A model generated the notes under the pieces. It was not told the origin of the DNA, made no database searches, and saw only the letters and a list, made by a program, of their open reading frames with translations. A program made the translations under genes and the position numbers. From Porticoccaceae bacterium (GTDB taxonomy: Bacteria; Pseudomonadota; Gammaproteobacteria; Pseudomonadales; Porticoccaceae), in NCBI GenBank assembly GCA_018069525.1, contig JAGPUQ010000005.1, forward strand, positions 51,812-115,811: a DNA stretch of 64,000 nt, written 5' to 3'. Positions 26,814 through 35,226 of this stretch are shown piece after piece. How positions within the stretch are numbered: position 1 is the stretch's first letter; every line of letters starts with the position of its first letter.

Positions 26814-28433
26814 CTAAGCACTCTCAGCACGACCAAAAACAATATCCAGATGCTGCTTAGGCAGAGACGGTGTCGACAGTGACACTCCCACGGTGACTAC
26901 AATCGATAAGGCCTCACCGATGGTGGTGCAGGCAAAGGGGTTATTCGCCTGACTCGCCACCCAGAATAAGCCCTGTTGAATCACACTGCCATCCACAGCG
27001 CCGCCAGGCAGCCAGGCATTACGCAGCACCGTAAATGACACCGCGCCAGCAATAAAACCCCAGATAGCACCCTGCTTAGTGACCCCGCGCCAAAATACGC
27101 CAAGAATGAGCGGCCCAGCCAGAGCCGCCATCATGCCCCCGAGACCCACCCAGACCATTAAGGCAATATTCTGCCCAATGGAAAACCAGGCCAGCACCGC
27201 TGCGCCGAGCAGCACAAATATAATTGACCAGCGACTAATACGCAGCACGTTGTGGTCAACCTCCTCCGTAGTCGCATCCGGATGTAAAACATTGACCAGG
27301 GTGCGACGATAAATGTCGTTCGCAAAAACTTGCGAGGTGGAAATCACCAGGCCGTCGGCGGTGGACATAATCGCCGATAGAATCGCTATACCCAACAAGG
27401 CCGCGAGCCAAACCGGGAACAGTTCAATAAATAAGGCGGGAATCGCCTGATTAGGTCCGCCGGGTATTTCCAGTAGAACATCCCCCAGCACAGCGCGGGC
27501 AAGAATACCGCCGAACACCATTGACGCCAGTATTAAACCGAAAACCAGACACACCGCCAGAAATTTTGTACGACCAATACCTTCCTTCAAAGCCCACACT
27601 TTATTGCCAATATGGGGCAGCATACCGAGAGACAAGTGAGCGAGAAAAATAGCACTGAAATCCCACCATGAATCAAGAATGGCGGAACCCTCGTAATGCA
27701 CCTGCACCAACTTTGAATCGAGTGCGGATAATGTCGCAATCACATTCGATAAACCGCTACCTGCTCCACCCTCAACTCCAGCATTTACACCAGTACTTAT
27801 GCCCACATCCACGCCAACACCTAAGACAAACAAAGCGATAATCATCGCCGCCACCGCCAGCATCGTCGCGCCCTGAGCGCCGTCGGTAATAATATCCGCG
27901 TGAGCGCCACCGAGCACCACGTAAACCAGTAAGACCCCGGTAGTCACCGCCAGGGCGCTCACGGCACTGAGCCCCAGCATCTGCTCAAACATAACCAGAC
28001 CGGCTAATAATTGAGCTGCCAGATAGAACAACAGGACAATCGAAAATACCGCAACAATCACCCGCAATGCTTCTGACTGATAACGGTCGCCAATGAATTC
28101 CGGTATCGAGCGGTTATTGAATTTATTGCCGGCTTTCTGTACCTGCTTAAAACATAACCATACCCCAAGATAAGTGGCCAGGGGATAGACCAGAGCATAG
28201 CCAATGGCTGGAAACCCAAAGCGATACCCAAGGCCTGGAATCCCCAGAAACGTCGCTCCCGAGGCGGTAGTTGCCGTCATTGCAAAGGCCAAAAACCACA
28301 GACCGTAACCACCGCGAGCTGTAGAGAAATCGTCGCTGTTCTTTACCTGACGCATACCCAGGTAGCCAAAACCGATCATGGCTCCCACGTATAAAAACAA
28401 AAATCCCCAGGCCCATATTCGTAAGGAATCCAT
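26814..28433 (-). CDS. Sodium:solute symporter (SSS family)
   Basis: This inner-membrane Na+-coupled transporter (539 aa, about 13 helices) shows GYGLWFLAFAMTATTASGATFLGIPGLGY near the start, as in SSS proteins, and AILSAIMSTADGLVISTSQVF, the conserved Na2-site helix. The loop near residues 205-225 (GVGVDVGISTGVNAGVEGGAGSG split over two segments) is a low-complexity Gly/Val insertion. The substrate is not predictable; pantothenate/proline-type members are the closest by feel. It is followed by a hairpin and the cyclase gene in the upstream direction. Confidence 0.85.
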   Translation of the reverse strand: MDSLRIWAWGFLFLYVGAMIGFGYLGMRQVKNSDDFSTARGGYGLWFLAFAMTATTASGATFLGIPGLGYRFGFPAIGYALVYPLATYLGVWLCFKQVQKAGNKFNNRSIPEFIGDRYQSEALRVIVAVFSIVLLFYLAAQLLAGLVMFEQMLGLSAVSALAVTTGVLLVYVVLGGAHADIITDGAQGATMLAVAAMIIALFVLGVGVDVGISTGVNAGVEGGAGSGLSNVIATLSALDSKLVQVHYEGSAILDSWWDFSAIFLAHLSLGMLPHIGNKVWALKEGIGRTKFLAVCLVFGLILASMVFGGILARAVLGDVLLEIPGGPNQAIPALFIELFPVWLAALLGIAILSAIMSTADGLVISTSQVFANDIYRRTLVNVLHPDATTEEVDHNVLRISRWSIIFVLLGAAVLAWFSIGQNIALMVWVGLGGMMAALAGPLILGVFWRGVTKQGAIWGFIAGAVSFTVLRNAWLPGGAVDGSVIQQGLFWVASQANNPFACTTIGEALSIVVTVGVSLSTPSLPKQHLDIVFGRAESA

Positions 28434-28534
28434 TAATGCCTCTGTTTAAAATTTTCTATTCAGTAGCTTTTATCTGATTTATTTATAATGCGTGTTTGCC
28501 CGGTTTGTTTGCTTAAGACACTAAACAAGACACG

Positions 28535-28570
28535 GGGTGTACATCGTGTGTAAAAACACCGTGTACACCC
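28535..28570. terminator. Strong inverted repeat between the cyclase and symporter genes
   Basis: GGGTGTACA (28535-28543) pairs perfectly with TGTACACCC (28562-28570), with a further GTGT/ACAC inside. The T-run lies on the plus side. For the minus-strand cyclase gene it would be a hairpin without a good U-tract, so it may be a transcript-end hairpin or an operator for the symporter gene. Confidence 0.5.
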
Positions 28571-28594
28571 GCTATTATTTTTTCAGCAGTTTTT

Positions 28595-29539
28595 TCAATA
28601 AATAGCGATCGGATCGGCCAGCGCCTGCACCGCACCCCGTACCCGAGGAGGGCCAAACACAAAGAAAAACTCCAGTGCGCCGTCCCGCACCAGCGGCCCG
28701 GTGTTCATGGTTTCAAATAGATAAATGCCATTTTCCAGCAGCAGTGTAATGTGCCCCTGAAATATCCGTCCGGGTTTTTCCGGCGGGATCGGATCCACCC
28801 CCCAGGTATCAGCGCCCACCGCCAACACGTTTTCGCCTGCCAGGTATGTGGCCACCCCCTCGGCAATACCCGGTTCGGTGGAACCCCAGGTTTTTGGATT
28901 TTGGCTCATCATGTTTTCGGTCCAACCGGTGTGAAACAACACCACATCACCCGGGCGAATCGGCGTGTTCTGTTTACTGGCAACGGCCTTAACATCCTTC
29001 ACGCTAAACACCTGGCCCCCCTTAAGGTAATCGACACCGAAATGCGCGGCCATATCAAGCACGATTCCCCGCGCAACTATGGGCGGTACTTTTTCTATAC
29101 CCAATTTGGTCAGGCCGGTGGTAGTAACAAAGTCCTCACCCTTCATGCAATTATAAAAAGTGCCGTGCTGACCAACGTGGCCTAAACCATCTAATTGCGA
29201 GCCAATACCAAACCAGCCCTGAAACATATCGTCGTTATAGTTAAAACCATTGGGGAAGGCCTCCCGCCCCCATTCCTGACCAGGCTGAACAATCTGCAAA
29301 TTAAGACTACGAGGACCGAAGGCCGGAGTATCTTTGTCGATGATCACGCCGAGATGGTGGGTTTTTCCGCGCTTTACCAGTTGCGAGGCCAACAGCACGC
29401 TCTGCGGAGTAATTAAGTTGGCCGCGCCAATTTCATCCTCAGCACCCCACTTATTAGGCTGACAAGATTCCGCCGCAAGTCCAGTACTCAGCGTCGCAAA
29501 TATCGCACCCGCCACGCATAAACGCGTTATTTTTATCAT
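28595..29539 (-). CDS. Secreted cyclase-family (kynurenine formamidase-like) metal hydrolase
   Basis: This 314-aa exported protein has a Sec signal peptide (MIKITRLCVAGAIFATLS, cleavage after GLAA) and a PF04199-type cyclase/hydrolase fold. Metal-site motifs are SQLDGLGHVGQHGTFYN and PGDVVLFHTGWTE; VGADTWGVDP is the late family motif. The classical HxGTHxDxPxH is not present in that exact form, as in the QLDGLGH sub-branch. The frame extends to 29584, but ATG at 29539 begins the signal peptide and has GGAA-type RBS 5-10 nt upstream. The substrate is unknown. Confidence 0.82.
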   Translation of the reverse strand: MIKITRLCVAGAIFATLSTGLAAESCQPNKWGAEDEIGAANLITPQSVLLASQLVKRGKTHHLGVIIDKDTPAFGPRSLNLQIVQPGQEWGREAFPNGFNYNDDMFQGWFGIGSQLDGLGHVGQHGTFYNCMKGEDFVTTTGLTKLGIEKVPPIVARGIVLDMAAHFGVDYLKGGQVFSVKDVKAVASKQNTPIRPGDVVLFHTGWTENMMSQNPKTWGSTEPGIAEGVATYLAGENVLAVGADTWGVDPIPPEKPGRIFQGHITLLLENGIYLFETMNTGPLVRDGALEFFFVFGPPRVRGAVQALADPIAIY

Positions 29540-29641
29540 TTTCCGATCTTCCTGTTTTTCTAGCAAATCAGCTTCTCGTACCATCCCCAGGTAATATTAT
29601 TCGCGGACCCTCTCAACAAACTACTCTAAACAGCTTTTCGA

Positions 29642-31381
29642 TCAAAGCCGCGAAGCCGTCAACTTCACATCCGCCAACTGCCAAATGACCTCAAAAGCCT
29701 TAAGTGCTTCATCGGCAGCGCTATCCTTACCCTGGGCCCGAAGACTCTGCATTAAGCCAAACGTCGACCAGCCGTTGCGTGGAAACTGTTGTAGATCTTC
29801 TCGGTATACCCTTTCTGCTTGCTCGGGACGCCCGCCACGCAATAGCGCCAGGCCCAACGACTGCCGAGTGGGGTAATACCAGAACGGCGGCTCTGTGTAG
29901 GGTAGCGCATCCTGCAAGGCTACCGCCTGAGTAAAGTACTCGATAGACTTGTCCGCATCGTCGCTATGCATCGCGATCTCTCCGAGCAACAGCTGATCGG
30001 CTATTTCCAGAACCTGGCTCGCGGGATAATCGTTGGTGTCGAGCAGCGCAATAGAAGCGGCGCTCTTGCGTTCGACCAGCGCGTCGCGCTGCTGCTTTGC
30101 CAGTTCTACCTGGTCGCTAGCAAGCAAGGCAAGGCCCCGGGCGTAATGCCAGATACCATTGGACAGATCGAACTCATCGAGGGGTTGGGGTTCTGCAAGG
30201 ATTTCATCCCAGTGAGCAAACTGCACCAATGCCTGCAGGGGCACGGTGCGGAAAAACTCTACCACCGGGAATTGTCTAACCTGCTCAACACTGACCCTTG
30301 TCACCAGTTTGCGCGCGGCCTCAATCGCCACTGCACTACGCCCTTCCATGCTGGATGCCGACCACAGGAAATGAATGTTATGGGGATAGTACAAAGCCGG
30401 GTAAAAGCCCTGGGCGTTGCATTGGGCGATGTAATTTTCATCAACTGCGGCCGCTCTAACGTTGGCCTCTGCGGCATCATTGTAGCGACCCACTCGCCAG
30501 TAAGTATGCGCCGGCATGTGCACCAAATGGCCGGCACCCGGTATCAGATGAGCGAGGGTATCCGCCGCCGCCTCCGCTTTTTCCGGCGCGCTGGATGCTT
30601 CGGTAGCGTGAATATAAAGATGAATAGCCAGGGGGTGCTCGGCATTTTGGGCAAGAGCCGCTTCAAGTATTTGCAGTACTTCGCGGGTAGCAGGTTTAGC
30701 TTCACCCTTTTCCGACCAGTAATTCCACGGCATGGTATTCATCAGAGCCTCGGCAAACAACGCGTTGGCATCCACATCTTCGGGATATTTATTGGCGAGT
30801 CCACGCATGGCATCGGCGTAAGCCTGATCGAGGGGGTCTCTGTCTGTGGCAGCATCGCCGTTATAACGCGCAGCCAGGGCATCTATATAGTCCTGCTCCC
30901 GGGGGCTCACCTTATCTTGTCGGCTCACGGCTTTCTGCAAGGCCTCATAAGCAAAAACCCGCGCTTCCGCCGCCATAATCACCTTGCCCTTGCTGGTGAT
31001 ATTGATATTCGGCCCAGTGGCCAGGGCTTCACCCCAAAAACACATGGCGCAGTTATCATCAAGACGTTGGGCGGCGCGAAATGAACGTACGGCCTCGGCA
31101 TGATTAAACGCAAATGCCAGCACCAGGCCCTGATCAAAATAACGCTGCGCACCGGAGTCCTCGGTCGTAATTGGGTGAGTGTGCACCCCCAAACCCTCAA
31201 ACAAGGGCGCACCGGCTCGCGCAACCAACTCTTCATTTGATTCCGGTGTAAAACTAGGTACGTCGGACTGAGCAGCGGTAGCTTGTTTGCTTGCGGGTTC
31301 TACGCCAACAGACGCCTCCTTACGATCACATGCCGATAGGACGATGATCCCAACAAGTATTATTCCCCATAGCATTTTCAT
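29642..31381 (-). CDS. TPR-repeat lipoprotein
   Basis: This 579-aa lipoprotein has an N-terminal lipobox with Cys18 (VLSAC), a short linker, then many tetratricopeptide-like helical pairs (YFDQGLVLAFAFNHAEAVRS; GDIAMHS-type repeats towards the C-terminus; ARGLALLASDQVELAKQQR). The residue after Cys is Asp, which in E. coli rules favours inner-membrane retention. There is no catalytic motif. TPR lipoproteins serve as scaffolds, but its partner is unknown. The antisense frame is long but is a shadow. Confidence 0.78.
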   Translation of the reverse strand: MKMLWGIILVGIIVLSACDRKEASVGVEPASKQATAAQSDVPSFTPESNEELVARAGAPLFEGLGVHTHPITTEDSGAQRYFDQGLVLAFAFNHAEAVRSFRAAQRLDDNCAMCFWGEALATGPNINITSKGKVIMAAEARVFAYEALQKAVSRQDKVSPREQDYIDALAARYNGDAATDRDPLDQAYADAMRGLANKYPEDVDANALFAEALMNTMPWNYWSEKGEAKPATREVLQILEAALAQNAEHPLAIHLYIHATEASSAPEKAEAAADTLAHLIPGAGHLVHMPAHTYWRVGRYNDAAEANVRAAAVDENYIAQCNAQGFYPALYYPHNIHFLWSASSMEGRSAVAIEAARKLVTRVSVEQVRQFPVVEFFRTVPLQALVQFAHWDEILAEPQPLDEFDLSNGIWHYARGLALLASDQVELAKQQRDALVERKSAASIALLDTNDYPASQVLEIADQLLLGEIAMHSDDADKSIEYFTQAVALQDALPYTEPPFWYYPTRQSLGLALLRGGRPEQAERVYREDLQQFPRNGWSTFGLMQSLRAQGKDSAADEALKAFEVIWQLADVKLTASRL

Positions 31382-31581
31382 AACGACTCTCCCTATTTAA
31401 AGTAATAGTAATTAGACCGCTGGAAGGCTAGCTAATATATGAATGTGCATCAATGTTTATCGCTGACGCAAAGTCTGAATTAATGGTAAAAAAGATCTCG
31501 AGAAAATCAAACAACTATTAAAAACTTTGTTGTAAAACCCTTATTACTAAACCAGGCTCGCAATGATCTAAGGCTGAAACT

Positions 31582-34500
31582 TTAGTGCTGCACTATGGAA
31601 TCGTAAAATACAACCGAATTGCGCTCCTCTTTGGCTTTATACATCGCCATATCCGCATGATCAAGAAGACTGTGACCCTCTCCATTGCGAGGAAATAGCG
31701 CGACACCGACACTGGCCTGCAACTGACACGACTGACCACTTAACTGATGATTTGCCCCAACAACACTGATAATTTTTTCTGCAACTTGTTTGGCTTCGTG
31801 GGCGGCCTTAGCTTCATCGTGAGACAGTTCCGGTAAGATCACCACAAATTCATCTCCGCCCAAACGAGCCACAGTATCCTCTTCTCTCAGCATCTCCGTA
31901 AGTCGATTGGAAACTTGCTTCAATAATTCGTCACCAGCCTTGTGGCCCAAACTATCGTTAATACTTTTGAAATGATCCAGATCGATAAATAACAAGGCTC
32001 CAGTAATTTTTTTGCGTTTCGCATGGACGCAAGCCTGCTCCAAACGATCAAGTAATAAGCGCCGGTTAGCCAAACCCGTCAGGGGATCGTAATAAGCCAT
32101 TTTTTCCGCGGCTAAGTGCGCCGTCTTGGCAGCGGTGACATTAACCACTGCGCCGTGCAGTATCAGTTTGCCTTCGGCGTCTCGCTCCACTTCGCCTGTA
32201 GTTTTCAACCAGATATCGCCGTCTTTTCGGGGATAACATTGTTCGAATTCAATACCCCCTCCGGCCTCAAAACTCCGTATAACCAGGTCATACAAGCGTT
32301 CATAATCCCCTACTGGCATCCAACTACGATAGGTTTCTAGACTCTGACCAATCATTTCCGGGAATCCAATGGCCTCCTCACTTCCCTCAAGCCAGTGGAT
32401 TTCAGTGTTCTCTAGATCAATATCAAAAATACCTACCTGCCCTGCAAGCGCGGCAAGCCGTGTCGTTCTTTCTGTTTCAGTTAATTTCAGGTGAGCCATT
32501 TTAGCGTCAGTAATATTAACTACAGTACCGCGCAATATGAGTTTGCCGTCGGTACTGCGCTCTACCTCACCCGTAATTTTCACCCAGATATCGCCCTCTT
32601 CTCGAGGATAACATTGTTCGAATTCAATACGCCCGCCAACCTCACTCTGTGCGAGAAGATCGTCAAAACGCTCGGAATCCTCAGGCAGCATCCAACTACG
32701 ATACATTTCCAAACTCTGGCCGACCATGTCTTCCGGGAACCCGATCGCACTTTCCGTTCCCTCAAGCCAGGATATCTCTCCGTTCTCGATATCGAGATCA
32801 AAAATAGCTACCTGACCGGCGATCGCCGCTAGCCGCGCTGTCTTTTCGGTTTCTGTCAACTCAGACACGAGGGATCGCGTGCGCGCATCTCGCTCTTTGC
32901 GTTTGGTGATGTCGTGGAAGGTTATTAAAAACTCAGCTCCTCTACCCGTCGTCACCGCTACCACCCCTAACCGCAAATCTATTTGCTTACCCGACGTATG
33001 AAGTACCTGCCATTCCAGTTCACTATCGCGATTGGTAGTTGCGAATAATTCTGCCCAGCGCTTAGCGCTCTTTATCCCATCGCCTTGATACTGCCCGGAA
33101 AACTCACTCAGCTGTTTATCAAGAATGTCGCTCTCATCGCGACCCAAAATGTTACTCAGTGCTTGATTGCATTCAAGGCAACATCCCTCTTCATTAAACA
33201 AACCAACGCCATCGCTCATTGACTGAATCAACAGCCGAGCACGGCTTTCACTTTCTCTAAGAGCAATATCCGTCTCCACCAGGTCACTAATATCACGCTG
33301 TGTCACCACAAAATGAGTCAGAACATCCGATTCATCGCGCACTGAGGTAATGGTTTCTATTAGATGACGGGGAAGCCCCTCACTATTCGTACGCACTGTG
33401 CGCCCAGCCCACGAGCCTTTTGTGCCGGGGTGATCAAAAAACTCTTCCAGTTCGCTGTCTTCAACATTTTCATACAAGTTGGCAATATTCGTTCCTACCA
33501 GTTCTTCCTGATAAAATCCGGCCTTGTAGGTTGCCGAATTTGCCCTTAATACCTCACCACCCGCACTAGCGATAATAATCGGTTGCGCACTCTCAAAGGC
33601 AACTGCGCCGATACGCTGTTCGATACGAGCATAAGAAATAGCGGTGATATCTCGGAATATCAGAACCACCCCCTCTTTATGACCCTGAAGATCAAAAAGG
33701 GGTGCCGCTGTTTGAACAATATGACGCTCCTGACCACTTGCGTTGATAAGAATGTGCCCATTGGTCAGCCCGACGCTTTGCCCACTTTCAAGCGCCATCA
33801 AACCGGCGTTTTCGATACTGGTCTTATCTTTACGGCTAACGGGCCGGAAAACTTCGTCCAGGGGAAGCCCTACCACCTCATCGCGATTACGGGCAATAAT
33901 ACTCTCCGCAGCTGACGTTATGAGAGTTATCCGGGCGTAGGCATCGGTGATAATAATGCCATCCGCAACTGACTCGAAGATGCGCTCTAGATACTGCTCA
34001 CGGTCGCGCAATTCGTCCATCAAACTTAGCGCTCGCGACGAACTCCGATTATATATTCCTGCAATAAGGCCAAATTCTCCATTGCCTTTTAGGTCGCACA
34101 AAACCCGCTCCCCGCGTGAAAATCCTTCCATCGCTACGAGTAGTTCCTGTAACGGTAAATTGATAAAACGGCGGATAAACATCGAAATAAATAAAGTTAG
34201 GAACAATATTATTAACAATGGCCAGACAGTGTCCTTCAAGGCAAGAGACAAAAGCTCGTCGTGGATTTTTAAATGGCTGTAAGCAACAAAAATCAGATAT
34301 CCCGCTGGAATACGAACTGCATCCGATTTAATTTGAATAGGGTGATAAGCAATAAACCAGTCACTGTGATCGACAAACAGAGCAACTTTGCCGCCGCGAA
34401 TTTCGTCCAACACAATGTCATTAAGGATGATGTCATCAAAGATCGGTGCCGGCTTACTACTAAACTCGCCATTATCGATGCTGAATAACACACGGTTATC

Positions 34501-34794
34501 TGGCGTGATCACCGCCAGCACTTCTAAGGTAGGAATATTAGAGAAAGTTTGGAGTATCCCCCTAAAGTACTCCATATCGGGCTCAACCTTCGATTGCTCT
34601 AAGAAAGCATCACCCAGTAAAAAAGTGTTTTGCCATCTGGCTTTAATATCGTCGATCCGGCGTTCGTGTAAATTAAAATAGTGCACTACAGCCCACAACA
34701 AGAACACCAGAGCTGGAATTACAATCGATAATAACGGCACCCAGCGGCGCAATAAAATAGTCTGCAGGGGTCTACGGCTGAACCGTGTTTTCAT
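31582..34794 (-). CDS. Membrane PAS/GGDEF diguanylate cyclase
   Basis: This 1070-aa membrane protein makes cyclic di-GMP. An N-terminal helix is followed by a periplasmic sensor region, a second helix near 195-215, a HAMP-like linker, at least four PAS domains and a C-terminal GGDEF domain. VARLGGDEFVVIL is intact, and REED five residues before it forms the inhibitory I-site RxxD. Two consecutive PAS copies are near-duplicates (WLEGTESAIGFPE and WLEGSEEAIGFPE, both ending EFEQCYPR-D-G-DIW). It ends right after GGDEF (YDSIVQH), while the paralogue upstream continues into EAL. Confidence 0.9.
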   Translation of the reverse strand: MKTRFSRRPLQTILLRRWVPLLSIVIPALVFLLWAVVHYFNLHERRIDDIKARWQNTFLLGDAFLEQSKVEPDMEYFRGILQTFSNIPTLEVLAVITPDNRVLFSIDNGEFSSKPAPIFDDIILNDIVLDEIRGGKVALFVDHSDWFIAYHPIQIKSDAVRIPAGYLIFVAYSHLKIHDELLSLALKDTVWPLLIILFLTLFISMFIRRFINLPLQELLVAMEGFSRGERVLCDLKGNGEFGLIAGIYNRSSSRALSLMDELRDREQYLERIFESVADGIIITDAYARITLITSAAESIIARNRDEVVGLPLDEVFRPVSRKDKTSIENAGLMALESGQSVGLTNGHILINASGQERHIVQTAAPLFDLQGHKEGVVLIFRDITAISYARIEQRIGAVAFESAQPIIIASAGGEVLRANSATYKAGFYQEELVGTNIANLYENVEDSELEEFFDHPGTKGSWAGRTVRTNSEGLPRHLIETITSVRDESDVLTHFVVTQRDISDLVETDIALRESESRARLLIQSMSDGVGLFNEEGCCLECNQALSNILGRDESDILDKQLSEFSGQYQGDGIKSAKRWAELFATTNRDSELEWQVLHTSGKQIDLRLGVVAVTTGRGAEFLITFHDITKRKERDARTRSLVSELTETEKTARLAAIAGQVAIFDLDIENGEISWLEGTESAIGFPEDMVGQSLEMYRSWMLPEDSERFDDLLAQSEVGGRIEFEQCYPREEGDIWVKITGEVERSTDGKLILRGTVVNITDAKMAHLKLTETERTTRLAALAGQVGIFDIDLENTEIHWLEGSEEAIGFPEMIGQSLETYRSWMPVGDYERLYDLVIRSFEAGGGIEFEQCYPRKDGDIWLKTTGEVERDAEGKLILHGAVVNVTAAKTAHLAAEKMAYYDPLTGLANRRLLLDRLEQACVHAKRKKITGALLFIDLDHFKSINDSLGHKAGDELLKQVSNRLTEMLREEDTVARLGGDEFVVILPELSHDEAKAAHEAKQVAEKIISVVGANHQLSGQSCQLQASVGVALFPRNGEGHSLLDHADMAMYKAKEERNSVVFYDSIVQH

Positions 34795-35226
34795 ATCTTA
34801 TGCCTTCCACTAAACAAGATAACCACTCGATACTGGCCCCATTAGTATTTGAATGGCAAGCTAAGACATATCTAACTTCCACCCCCCCTACCGCCCATCA
34901 AAAACGATCGGTCAAAGATTAGTATAGCAAAGCTAAGCCCTACAAAAACGGAGACATTGCTAACCATATCTGGCATTATTGTAGCGATACATAGGCCGCA
35001 ATACGTCCGCGCCTCATCCAAATCGATCTACTAAGCCCTTTAGTTAACTCAGGTTTTGTTGGCCGGGATTTTACTGACTTAGGTGAAATTGACTTAGGTT
35101 TTACTAACTTAGATTTCTTAACTGAATTTAATCGATTGGACTTAATTGGCTGGATTTAACTGACTGGACTTAGCTACTCGGGCTTCCTCTACTGCTTTGG
35201 CATACGGCATAGCTGTCCAAGAATAG
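34795..35226. other. Intergenic region with a degenerate tandem repeat between the two GGDEF genes
   Basis: This 432-bp stretch holds no gene. Its korean-style promoter elements are not recognisable, but the half nearest the GGDEF-EAL gene is occupied by a 14-15-bp tandem repeat (see the next entry), and the half nearest the diguanylate cyclase should carry that gene's promoter. Confidence 0.5.
35046..35178. repeat. 15-bp then 14-bp degenerate tandem repeat, about 8 units
   Basis: 15-mers begin at 35046, 35061, 35076, 35091 and 35106. Examples are AACTCAGGTTTTGTT, GACTTAGGTGAAATT, GACTTAGGTTTTACT and AACTTAGATTTCTTA. A 14-bp version follows from 35138 (GGACTTAATTGGCT, GGATTTAACTGACT, GGACTTAGCTACT). 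It lies just past the 3' end of the GGDEF-EAL gene. Confidence 0.85.

Noticed and set aside
29966..31084. 372-codon open frame on the plus strand opposite the TPR lipoprotein
   Set aside because: It lies fully antisense to a gene with a lipobox and TPR repeats, has no domain and looks like a codon-bias shadow.
35046..35178. CRISPR array
   Set aside because: Units of 14-15 bp with no spacers and high divergence are tandem repeats, not repeat-spacer units.
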